NCBI GenBank assembly: GCA_033764095.1
Contig: JANRJF010000397.1
Location: 1 to 10,341 of the forward strand
Direction: 5' to 3'
DNA: 10,341 nucleotides
Source of the DNA: JBDTMT01 sp033764095
GTDB taxonomy: Bacteria > Desulfobacterota > Binatia > HRBIN30 > CADEER01
This document shows, piece by piece, positions 4,524-10,341 of the stretch. The position numbers were made by a program, and so were the translations under genes. The number at the start of each line of letters is the position of its first letter. Position 1 is the first letter of the stretch. The notes beneath the pieces were generated by a model that worked only from the letters and a program-made list of their open reading frames with translations, made no database searches and was not told where the DNA came from.

Positions 4524-7190
4524 TCAGCGCGGACAGGGCACGTCGAGCGCCATCGGCGCCGGCACCACCGCACGGCCGCCGTTGAGCAGCGAGTCGAAGA
4601 AGCAGGCGTATTGGTGCTGCACCGCATCGAGCTGCGTGAAGATGTGGTGGCCGTGCAGGATGCCATCGCTCGCGTACTGTGCGACCACGCCGGTGTACGG
4701 CAGCCCGTGTGTGTCGCGCCCGTTGTCGGCGACTGGATACGGAACCAGGCCGTCGCGGCCGGCCGTGGCCAGCACGGTCTGCAGCCCCGGGAACCGCACG
4801 TCGCCGGCTTGATACGTGCCCGACGCAAGCGCCATCAGCGCGTAGATGGAGTTGGGAAAGCCCGGATCATCGATGGCCACCGGCTGGTAGATCGAGCGCG
4901 CCGCGCCGGGCAGTGGGTCGAGCGCCAGACGGGGCGCAAACACGGCCGTTTCGGCGCCCTCCCAGGCCGTCTCGAGCAGTCCGAAGGCAGGGTGCAGGAA
5001 GGTCAGCGGCGTCGCGGCACCGATCAGGGCAGGAATCAGCGGACGCACGTCGATGGGGACCGGCGCGATGCCCTCGACCTCTTCGGCGTCGAGCACCACC
5101 TTGCTGAACAGCCCACCCGACCCGGTCGGTACCGCCCCCGCCACGCGCGGCTCGACGGCTCCGACCATGTTGACGTACTGCCCGCCCATCGATTGCCCCA
5201 TGATGCCGAGCTGCGCGGTGCGTAGGCGGAAGGCGGTTTCGCCGTCGGGCAGCGATGGGCCGTCGCATCCGTCGATGACGGCGGGGTCGATGGTCAGGCG
5301 TCCGAGGGCATCGATCAGCATGCGCTGTTCGATGGTGCCCTGCTGGAAGGTGAAGCGGTACGCCGCCAGGTTGCTCAGATTGAGGTAGGCGCGCAGCGCC
5401 GCGCCGGCGAGACGCTCCGGATTGGTCGGCAGTCCGCTAGCGGCCGCCGCGATACCGTATGGCGCCACGACATACGCGGGCCCCTCGCCGGGGACCGGGT
5501 TGGTGGCGCCGTTGGGGCCGGCGACCAGCGTGCGGCCGCGGTCGACGACCTGCGCGGCGAGGCCGGCCGAGCCGTGGAAGTAGACCATCAGTGGATAGCC
5601 GCCGACCGGCATCGGCTGCCGGGGGAGGGTAACGACCACCGGCGTGACGTCGTCGCGCTGCACCTTCGGCAGGCCGTCCTGCGGGTCGATCTCGAAATCG
5701 CCGAGCGTGTCGAACGGCGGCGTGCCGCGCTGGAACTGCGGCACATGCATGAAGCCGCGCAGCTCGCAGAACCGCGGATGCACCTCATCCAACGCCACCC
5801 CCTCGACCGTGGTCGGATGACGGGCCACCAGCTGCGTCGACATGGCGGCGAAGTCGGCGACCGTGTCGCCGACCGTGAAGACGGTCGCGGCGGCGACCTG
5901 GTCCAGATCGATGCCGAGCTCGCGCAGCGCCGGCCAGAGCGGCGCGTAGAGGGCACGCGCCGCCTCGCCGCGTTGGCCCGGCGGCACGCCGCCGGCGCGC
6001 AGCTGCAGCAGGTCGAGGCCGACTCCGAGCGGGAGCCCGCGAGCGTCGCCGGCGGCGCGCATCACGACCAGGGCGTAGCGGCTGCTGGCCGGGAGAACGG
6101 TCCCCGGCATGACGCCGACGGCGAGCAGGTGCGCCGGCACATAGGGATCGGTGGGGGGCGTGTGCGCCACCAGCGGATACAGGCTGCCGCGGCGCGGCGA
6201 CGGCGCCTCGTCGATGTTCAGCAGCAGGATCGGCGCGTCCGGCCGGGCGGGGATGACATCGTCGGGGACGCGCGGCGCGGGCGCCGCGCTGAGGCGGAAA
6301 TATCCCACCGGCACGGCCGGGAAACCCGCGCGCCGGCCGGCGATCGACTTGAGCGAGCTGGTCAGCGCGTTGCCGGGCGCGATCGGATAGCCGGCGAGAT
6401 CGGGCGAGCCGTCGGCGCGCAGGCGCAGGTCGGATGGATAGGGGAGATCGTAGAAATGGGCGGCATCGGCCAGATCGGCGCCGAAATCGTGGTCGATGCT
6501 GGCACCCGGCGCCGCGCCGAAAAGGGTTGCCGCGATGGCGTTGCCGCTGGCGGTGGCGCGGTCGACGACGCACGACGGCAGCGGCGCACAGCTGCCCACC
6601 GCGGCACCGTCGATCCCCGTACAGCCGCGCGCGACCAGCGCGGCGGCGATCGCGGCGTTGCGCGCCCCGCTCAGGCACGCGCTCGAGAGCGCATCCGCCG
6701 GGGCGCCGGCGCGATCGCGACGGCGCTGGCAGGCGGCTGCGGCGCGCAGGGTGTCGCGGATGATCATGCTGCGGGCGCGCCCGATCGCGTGCCGGCAGCG
6801 CCGGACGCGCGGGTCGCTCGCGGCGAGCGTCGGTGGACCCAGCAGCGCGCGGCCGTTGGCCGACAGCTCAGCCGCCAGCACCGCGGCGAGCGCGCTCGCC
6901 GGATCCCCATCCGGAAACGCGTCGCGCATCGCGCCCGCGTCGGCGCAGCGCCGCGTCAGCCCCGCCAGCGCGGCGGCCACGGCGCCGGCCTCGACGTGAT
7001 TGCAGTCGACGAGCGGCGCGCCGCTCTGCGCATGACACTGATCGCGCTGGCGCAGCACCGTCGCCGCCACCCGCGGAACGCGTGCCGCCAAGGTGACACG
7101 ACAACGCTCTGTTCCGTCCGTGCCATGGGCCGCCGGCGCCGCCACGAAGCCGACGACGAGGCCGACGGCCAGCACACGCCACGTCCCCAT
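4524..7190 (-). CDS. Large secreted Cys-rich protein with C-terminal serine-hydrolase domain
   Basis: 888 aa. A clear signal peptide (MGTWRVLAVGLVVGFVAAPAAHG, cleavage near residue 23) targets it for export. Residues 24-210 are helical, Ala/Arg-rich and hold ten Cys (30, 52, 63, 82, 132, 154, 172, 190, 201, 207) at fairly regular spacing, suggesting disulphide-linked helical repeats. The middle (230-515) carries segments such as DLPYPSDLRLRADGSPDLAGYPI that recall exported lipase-like proteins. The C-terminal part is an alpha/beta hydrolase: oxyanion-type YFHG (537-540), nucleophile elbow GQSMGG with Ser667, a probable acid around D813 (AGRDGLVPY), and a His cluster HGHH (846-849). It is probably a secreted or surface esterase/lipase; the substrate is unknown. 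Further Cys (475, 642, 863, 886) may stabilise it. ATG 7190 lacks a good Shine-Dalgarno. Confidence 0.8.
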   Translation of the reverse strand: MGTWRVLAVGLVVGFVAAPAAHGTDGTERCRVTLAARVPRVAATVLRQRDQCHAQSGAPLVDCNHVEAGAVAAALAGLTRRCADAGAMRDAFPDGDPASALAAVLAAELSANGRALLGPPTLAASDPRVRRCRHAIGRARSMIIRDTLRAAAACQRRRDRAGAPADALSSACLSGARNAAIAAALVARGCTGIDGAAVGSCAPLPSCVVDRATASGNAIAATLFGAAPGASIDHDFGADLADAAHFYDLPYPSDLRLRADGSPDLAGYPIAPGNALTSSLKSIAGRRAGFPAVPVGYFRLSAAPAPRVPDDVIPARPDAPILLLNIDEAPSPRRGSLYPLVAHTPPTDPYVPAHLLAVGVMPGTVLPASSRYALVVMRAAGDARGLPLGVGLDLLQLRAGGVPPGQRGEAARALYAPLWPALRELGIDLDQVAAATVFTVGDTVADFAAMSTQLVARHPTTVEGVALDEVHPRFCELRGFMHVPQFQRGTPPFDTLGDFEIDPQDGLPKVQRDDVTPVVVTLPRQPMPVGGYPLMVYFHGSAGLAAQVVDRGRTLVAGPNGATNPVPGEGPAYVVAPYGIAAAASGLPTNPERLAGAALRAYLNLSNLAAYRFTFQQGTIEQRMLIDALGRLTIDPAVIDGCDGPSLPDGETAFRLRTAQLGIMGQSMGGQYVNMVGAVEPRVAGAVPTGSGGLFSKVVLDAEEVEGIAPVPIDVRPLIPALIGAATPLTFLHPAFGLLETAWEGAETAVFAPRLALDPLPGAARSIYQPVAIDDPGFPNSIYALMALASGTYQAGDVRFPGLQTVLATAGRDGLVPYPVADNGRDTHGLPYTGVVAQYASDGILHGHHIFTQLDAVQHQYACFFDSLLNGGRAVVPAPMALDVPCPR

Positions 7191-7196
7191 CGTCGA

Positions 7197-7225
7197 CCGC
7201 TAGAATCTTCGTCGAATACCGTCAA
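7197..7225 (-). promoter_or_regulatory. Possible promoter of the secreted hydrolase gene
   Basis: On the minus strand TTGACG (7225-7220) matches five of six positions of the -35 consensus. At a 17-nt spacing the next hexamer is TAGCGG (7202-7197), a poor -10. The region is AT-richer than its surroundings and directly precedes ATG 7190. Confidence 0.3.
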
Positions 7226-7263
7226 CCGTTGGGCAGGCGGCTGAGGCGTTGCCCGTCAGTCGA

Positions 7264-7282
7264 CGCGGCATGCCATGCCGCG
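7264..7282. promoter_or_regulatory. Perfect 19-bp palindrome upstream of the secreted hydrolase gene
   Basis: CGCGGCATG (7264-7272) and CATGCCGCG (7274-7282) are exact inverted copies around a single central C. The site is about 40 bp upstream of the candidate -35 and 74 bp upstream of ATG 7190. With no room for a loop it looks more like a dimeric regulator's DNA site than an RNA hairpin. Confidence 0.35.
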
Positions 7283-7511
7283 CGCCGGGCACGGATTACA
7301 CGGACGCACTCTTGACGATCACACGGAGCCGGCGATCGAGTGGTTCGCTGATTGCGTCGTCCGGGTTGGCATCTGTGGCATTGGTGAAATCCGTCGCCAC
7401 ACCCCGCGCGCTGCAGGCGTCATCGGCGGTGTCGCCCCGAAGACCTGCCGGGCGACCACCCGAGCGCCGGGTCGAGCAGCGCGCAGACGAGCGTATCGGG
7501 CCACGCGCGCG

Positions 7512-8038
7512 TCACACGCCGCGGGCGGCGTCATACCCGCGCCACGCGCGGCGTTCGAAGTCGTAGAGCTTGCACCGCCGCGTGGCGCGGACGTAGTCGC
7601 GCAGCCGATACGGACGCTCGCGCATGGCGTCGCCGAGCACAGGCCGCAGTGCCGCGGCGGCGCGCGGTAGGTGGTAGTATAGGGTGTGCGGATCGACGTG
7701 GTGCGGCGCGCCGCGGACGATCTTGCCCCACCACATGGCGCGCAGATAGTACGCGCCGCTGCCGACCGCCGACCACTCCAGCCGATGCAGGGCGCGCCGC
7801 CACACCGGCAGGCGCCGGTACTGCGCCGGCGCCGCCGGGTGCCAGACGAAGTCGCCGGCACCAGGACGAGCCACTGCTCGGCGCGCGCCAGCACGACGCC
7901 GAGCGCGACCAGTAGGGTGAGATCGCGGCCGACGGCGGCCAGGCCGCGCCAGGTCGGGCGCTGGTAGCACTGCTGCGGGATGGCGCGCTTGGCGTCGCGC
8001 AGTCGCGCCCGGGCGGGCTCGGTGGCGGGCGCGGTCAC
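7512..8038 (-). pseudogene. Fatty-acid desaturase, broken by two internal deletions
   Basis: The gene starts at GTG 8038 (VTAPATEPARARLRDAKRAI), overlapping the acyltransferase stop by 4 nt. The first ~60 residues read as the N-terminus of a COG3239-type membrane desaturase (IPQQCYQRPTWRGL, then LTLLVALGVVLARAEQWLVLVPA). At about 7855 the frame changes and the text resumes as GDFVWHPAAPAQYRRLPVWRRALHRLEWSA...YYLRAMWWGKIVR, a segment that in intact members follows histidine boxes 1 and 2. Those boxes (HDxxH and HxxHH types) are absent in all frames. A second gap seems to follow WWGKIVR: the sequence jumps to APHHVDPHTLYYHLPRAAAAL (box 3), then RDYVRATRRCKLYDFE, the usual C-terminus. Without the di-iron ligands it cannot be an active desaturase. 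Misassembly is the main alternative to real decay. Confidence 0.8.
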
Positions 8039-8730
8039 CACGGCGGCGCCGGCTCCGGCGCGCCGTCGAGCAGCGCGGCGATGTGGGCCATCAGTCCGGC
8101 GACCTGCCGCCGCTGCCCGGCGCGATCGGCGCCCGGCGGCGGCGGCAGCGGGCGGCCGAAGGCGACGCTGACCACCCCGGGCCGCGGCAGGCGGCGGTGC
8201 CGTGGGAAGCACTCGAAGGCGCCGCGCAGCGCGGCGGGAAGGATCGGCACGCCGGCGGCGGCGGCGAGCGCGACGGTGCCCGGCTGGCCCAGCAGCGGGC
8301 GGCCGGTCCGCGAGATGGCACCCTCCGGGAACACGATCAGCGGCTCGCCCGCCGCGAGCACCGCCCGCGCCATGCGCATCCCGGCGCCGTCGGCGGCGCC
8401 GGCGCCGATCGGCACGGCGCCGTTGAAGCGCAGCCCGGTGCTCAGCATCGGGGTGCGAAAGTAGTCGCGATGAACGACGAAGCGCACCAGGTCGGGCAGG
8501 TAGTAGGAGAGGAAGGCCCAGTCCAGCATCGACACGTGGTTGGACGCGAGCAGGAACGGGCCGCGCGCCGGGATGTGCTCGACCCCCTCGCCGCGCATGC
8601 CCCAGCAGGCGCGGAACACCGGCCGCAGCAGCTGGCGGCAGGCGCGATGGAAGCGCCGCCGCGGAGGCGGCAGCGTGGGCCCGGCGCGGCGCGACGACGG
8701 CGGGGCGGCGCTTGGGGTGTCGACAACCAC
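8035..8730 (-). CDS. PlsC-type 1-acyl-glycerol-3-phosphate acyltransferase
   Basis: 231 aa from GTG 8730, with GGGGGAG about 11 nt upstream. It has the acyltransferase blocks in order: SNHVSMLDW with the catalytic H65-x4-D70; LRFNGAVPIG (100-109), corresponding to block II but lacking the usual Arg; FPEGAISRTGR (134-144), the glycerol-phosphate-binding block III; and GVPILPAAL (160-168), block IV. A hydrophobic segment is not obvious, so peripheral membrane attachment is likely. Family role: transfer of an acyl chain to lysophosphatidate or a related lipid acceptor; some members act on ornithine lipids or other polar lipids. It is followed, with a 4-nt overlap, by a desaturase gene, so the unit was once a lipid-acyl modification operon. 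It is divergent from the truncated lnt. Confidence 0.88.
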   Translation of the reverse strand: MVVDTPSAAPPSSRRAGPTLPPPRRRFHRACRQLLRPVFRACWGMRGEGVEHIPARGPFLLASNHVSMLDWAFLSYYLPDLVRFVVHRDYFRTPMLSTGLRFNGAVPIGAGAADGAGMRMARAVLAAGEPLIVFPEGAISRTGRPLLGQPGTVALAAAAGVPILPAALRGAFECFPRHRRLPRPGVVSVAFGRPLPPPPGADRAGQRRQVAGLMAHIAALLDGAPEPAPPW

Positions 8731-8752
8731 GCGATATGACGCTCCCCCGTCG

Positions 8753-8781
8753 TTCCTACCAGCCCGAACGAAAGTGCCCAA
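8753..8781 (-). promoter_or_regulatory. Possible promoter of the acyltransferase-desaturase unit
   Basis: TTGGGC (8781-8776) and TAGGAA (8758-8753) on the minus strand are 17 nt apart and lie just upstream of GTG 8730, in the 138-nt gap between the divergent acyltransferase and lnt genes. Matches to the sigma-70 consensus are partial. Confidence 0.3.
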
Positions 8782-9438
8782 CACGGTCGAGACACCCCGC
8801 CACCACGGCGCGTCGCACGCCCGCCGCGGCGCACCGCCGCACGCGCGTGCAGGCCGACCGCCGCGAGGATGCGCGCCGTCCTCCGCATGCTGCTCTGCGG
8901 CACGGCCTATGGCGCCTGCTTCGCGCCGCTGGCGCTGCGCGGACTGGCGTGGGTGGTGCTCGCTCCGGCGTTCGTCGTCATTCTCCCGGCGCCACCATGG
9001 CGCGCTGCGGCGCTGGGCGCCGTGCTCGGCGCCGCCGGTGCCTGCGCGACCGTCGCCTGGTTGCCGCGCACCGTGGTGACCTACTTCGGCCAGCCGTGGT
9101 GGATAGGCGCCGCGCTCCTCACCGCCATCGTCGCGGAGATGGTCGTGCCCTGCTACGCCGCGGCCGCGGCCTGCGCGGCGCGGTTCGCGCGGCGCTGGCG
9201 CACGGCGCTGCCATCGGCGGTCGGCGCCGCGTGGGTGGCCGCCGAATTCGCCCGCGCGCAGCTGCTGGGCGGCAACCCGTGGGTGCTGTTCGGCTATACC
9301 CAGGTCGGCGTCCCGCCGGTCGCGCAGATCGCCGACCTCGCCGACGTCTACGGCCTCTCGTTCGTGCTCGTCGCCAGCAATGTCGCGGCCGCCGAGCTGT
9401 GGCTGCACGGGCGAGGCGCGCGCGGCGCCGCGGCGGTC

Positions 9439-9567
9439 CTTGATCCGGCTTCTGCTGGCCTTCGTTGGTTCATGGCGCAGCCATCGCTCCAGAGCGTCCC
9501 GAACCGCTGCTCGATCGGCGGCTCTCAGCGCCTTGAGATCCTCCACTGCCTCGGGGGCCAGGATGTC
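9439..9567 (-). pseudogene. N-terminal fragment of a RelE/ParE-family toxin
   Basis: Read on the minus strand, 43 codons from 9567 to 9439 give DILAPEAVEDLKALRAADRA followed by AVRDALERWLRHEPTKASRSRIK. This is the first strand and two helices of RelE/ParE-type ribonuclease or gyrase toxins, with the family's L-HEPTK-SR-IK-L pattern. It stops at the IK where intact proteins continue with a RLRVGDFRVFY-like sheet holding the active residues, so roughly half is missing. There is no in-frame ATG; GTG 9546 would lose the first strand, and ATG 9571 is one base out of frame. No antitoxin gene is recognisable next to it. The break coincides with the end of the lnt fragment. Confidence 0.6.
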
Positions 9568-9578
9568 ACATGGCGCAT

Positions 9579-9599
9579 TCTGGCCAGACTCTGGCCAGA
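9579..9599. promoter_or_regulatory. Two tandem copies of the palindrome TCTGGCCAGA
   Basis: The 10-bp perfect palindrome TCTGGCCAGA occurs at 9579-9588 and again at 9590-9599, an 11-bp period that places both on one DNA face. They lie 12-32 bp upstream of the toxin-like fragment, where an autoregulated toxin-antitoxin operator would be expected. Confidence 0.4.
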
Positions 9600-9728
9600 T
9601 TTCCGGGGTGCGGCAACCGAACCGCGGCGACCAACCGGTTGATGGCTCCGGGCACGCGAGTGAGCGTCGCCGGACTTCTCATCGGCCCCACGACGCAGGT
9701 CGTTCGCTGCGCCGCTGAGACGAGAAAA

Positions 9729-9781
9729 CGGAGGGGGAGGGATTCGAACCCCCGAGCCCTTGCGGGCTGCCGGTTTTCAAG
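9729..9781 (-). tRNA. 3' half of tRNA-Ser(UGA), truncated; probable attachment site
   Basis: Minus strand, 5' to 3': C9781 and T9780 are loop positions 32-33, TGA (9779-9777) the anticodon, then AAA CCGG; a long variable arm AGCCC-GCAA-GGGCT (9768-9755) typical of serine tRNAs; T stem GGGGG/CCCTC around TTCGAAT (9753-9737); acceptor strand CCCCTCC (9736-9730); and G73 at 9729. No CCA is encoded. The bases 5' of the loop (GCGCA) do not pair with the 3' anticodon stem, and no D arm or 5' acceptor strand is present. The homology thus ends exactly at the anticodon loop, as in the duplicated 3' tRNA segment left by tyrosine recombinases that integrate there. If so, the element lies on the high-coordinate side and the old chromosome on the low side. 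Confidence 0.75.
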
Positions 9782-9800
9782 TGCGCCGGGGTGGGTGTTG

Positions 9801-9869
9801 TGGCGTCCCTCGGCGTGCCTTGGCGTCTGGGAAACTCTGTCCCTGACCTCGGCACTGTACCGTGGCGTC
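9801..9869 (+). repeat. Spaced TGGCGTC repeats beside the tRNA fragment
   Basis: TGGCGTC occurs at 9801-9807, 9821-9827 and 9863-9869, with a near copy CGGCGTG at 9811-9817. The first three are exactly 10 bp apart, that is, on the same helical face. They begin 20 bp inside the presumed element from the tRNA break. Integrase arm or excisionase sites are a plausible explanation; chance in GC-rich DNA is possible. Confidence 0.45.
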
Positions 9870-9901
9870 CCCTCGTCGGCACGCGCCGTGCCGCTGCGTT
9901 G

Positions 9902-9921
9902 ATTTGCAGAATATTTGCAGA
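9902..9921 (+). repeat. Direct repeat ATTTGCAGA x2
   Basis: ATTTGCAGA is present at 9902-9910 and 9913-9921, a period of 11 bp, inside a short AT-rich island in otherwise GC-rich DNA. Its place about 120 bp from the tRNA break fits a distal recombinase arm-type site. Confidence 0.5.
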
Positions 9922-9929
9922 TCGATGCT

Positions 9930-10341
9930 GCCGGCCGGGGATGTCCACCCCCTACGCGGCGCGGCGGGCCCGCAACTCGACGCTCATACCGCCTATGCAC
10001 CCTGCATCCGCGCCCTACCTCGGGTTGCGCTAGGATTCGTCGGGTCGCGCAGGCCGCGCTGTCCAAGCCAACTGCGCGAGCGAGCGCGATGAAGGCAGCT
10101 GCTGAACTTGTGCGCAGCGACCTTTCGGCAGAGTTGCGCTTGGCTGACCTCTCACCGCTCGGATTGACGCGGCACGCACGTTGCTGTCATGGCCGACGGC
10201 CACCGTGCACCAGGGTGAGGTCTTGATCACAATCCTAGTGGCATCTTCGGCTGGATGTCGCGCACACCTCCACCGCGTCAGCAACACGGCGCGGCTCCTG
10301 AAGATTGGAGTTCAATCTGACCCACCTGCTCGACGCTGCGG
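9930..10341. other. Right-hand stretch with no convincing gene
   Basis: Open frames here are short and their translations do not look like proteins. The one exception is about 10089-10180 on the plus strand, where MKAAAELVRSDLSAELRLAD followed by LSPLGLTRHA faintly recalls the first helix-turn-helix of AraC-type regulators but breaks off without the second helix pair. Base composition is somewhat less GC-rich than in the left part, as expected of transferred or decaying DNA. Confidence 0.4.

Larger units (their letters stand above)
7191..7511. other. Intergenic stretch between desaturase pseudogene and secreted hydrolase
   Basis: About 320 nt. It holds the candidate promoter and the 19-bp palindrome described separately. 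The rest (7283-7511) shows no recognisable coding sequence or RNA gene on either strand. No clear terminator follows the desaturase stop at 7512. Confidence 0.5.
8869..9642 (+). pseudogene. lnt: Apolipoprotein N-acyltransferase, truncated after the membrane domain
   Basis: From ATG 8869 the first ~190 residues are the N-terminal membrane region of Lnt: several hydrophobic helices (CFAPLALRGLAWVVLAPAFVVIL; AALLTAIVAEMVVPCYAAAAA), then AAWVAAEFARAQLLGGNPWVLFGYTQVGVPPVAQIADLADVYGLSFVLVASNVAAAELW (121-178), which matches the conserved GNPW...Q-A-GVYG...N block. Lnt N-acylates the N-terminal Cys of lipoproteins in the inner membrane. Intact proteins are about 500 aa, with a nitrilase-type domain carrying the Glu-Lys-Cys triad; here that domain is absent. 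At about 9438 the sequence turns into the antisense of a toxin-gene fragment, and the frame runs on to 9642 through unrelated residues. It must be non-functional. An intact copy elsewhere would be expected if the protein is essential. Confidence 0.75.

Noticed and set aside
4230..5225. 331-aa rightward open frame across the hydrolase intergenic gap
   Set aside because: Arg-rich antisense translation with no recognisable domain; it crosses the long hairpin and the 3' end of a clear leftward gene.
5574..7244. 556-aa rightward open frame opposite the secreted hydrolase
   Set aside because: Its translation is Arg/Gly/Ala/His-rich low-complexity text typical of antisense frames in GC-rich genes. 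The opposite strand has a signal peptide and a GQSMG hydrolase motif.
8035..9546. A single 503-aa leftward open frame covering the acyltransferase and the lnt region
   Set aside because: Only the last 231 residues are protein-like (PlsC motifs). The first part is antisense to lnt; its very N-terminus is the toxin fragment. A Shine-Dalgarno and GTG at 8730 give a proper acyltransferase start.
9566..10066. Leftward frames reading through the tRNA fragment
   Set aside because: The translated parts covering the fragment (such as RGFESLPLRFLVS) are the usual artefact of translating a tRNA 3' end, not protein.
10300..10341. IS21-like element end (GGTGGGTCAGATTGAACTCC on the minus strand)
   Set aside because: Only a faint likeness to IS21-family termini; no transposase or matching inverted repeat lies in the window.
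1..10341. CRISPR array or defence-system operon
   Set aside because: No regularly spaced repeats with unique spacers and no cas or other defence proteins; the only toxin-like gene is a fragment.

Overview
The window is GC-rich bacterial chromosomal DNA. It uses GTG and TTG starts freely and packs its genes with stop/start overlaps. The proteins (TerC/Alx, BON, PlsC-type acyltransferase, Lnt, COG3239-type desaturase, and a large secreted hydrolase with a Cys-rich N-terminus) fit a Gram-negative, probably an environmental lineage near the former Deltaproteobacteria (Myxococcota or Binatota-like). That placement is inferred from gene style only; there is no rRNA or other marker gene.

Left part (1-2811, rightward). 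The end of an unidentified protein is followed by a non-coding gap with two GC-rich hairpins. Then comes a tight three-gene operon: a TerC/Alx-family membrane protein, a secreted double-BON protein, and a one-domain voltage-gated cation channel of the NaChBac/BacNav architecture. The genes overlap by 4 nt and by 1 nt, so they are probably translationally coupled. The channel's filter reads TLEGWPE, with Gly where BacNav channels have Ser, which points to calcium rather than sodium.

Middle (2920-7190, leftward). A hairpin separates the converging units. The leftward genes are a 104-aa uncharacterised helical protein, an alpha/beta hydrolase with an Asp nucleophile (epoxide hydrolase/dehalogenase type), and an 888-aa secreted protein. 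The last joins a Cys-rich helical N-terminal region to a GQSMG serine-hydrolase domain. Strong hairpins follow its stop codon.

Right part (7191-10341). A PlsC-type acyltransferase (leftward) overlaps by 4 nt the start of a fatty-acid desaturase that is now a pseudogene: it has lost its first two histidine boxes with a frame change, and a second internal segment. Divergent from the acyltransferase is an apolipoprotein N-acyltransferase gene (lnt) cut off after its membrane domain. At about 9438 it runs into an oppositely oriented fragment of a RelE/ParE-family toxin.

At 9729-9781 on the minus strand lies the precise 3' half of a tRNA-Ser(UGA), from the anticodon loop to the discriminator base, with no 5' half. 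Two families of short direct repeats lie on its 5' side. This looks like an attachment-site scar of a tRNA-targeting tyrosine recombinase, with the inserted element expected to extend rightward. No integrase is visible. The last ~400 bases hold no convincing gene. The right end thus concentrates four broken features (desaturase, lnt, toxin, tRNA) and looks like a rearrangement hotspot at an island edge.
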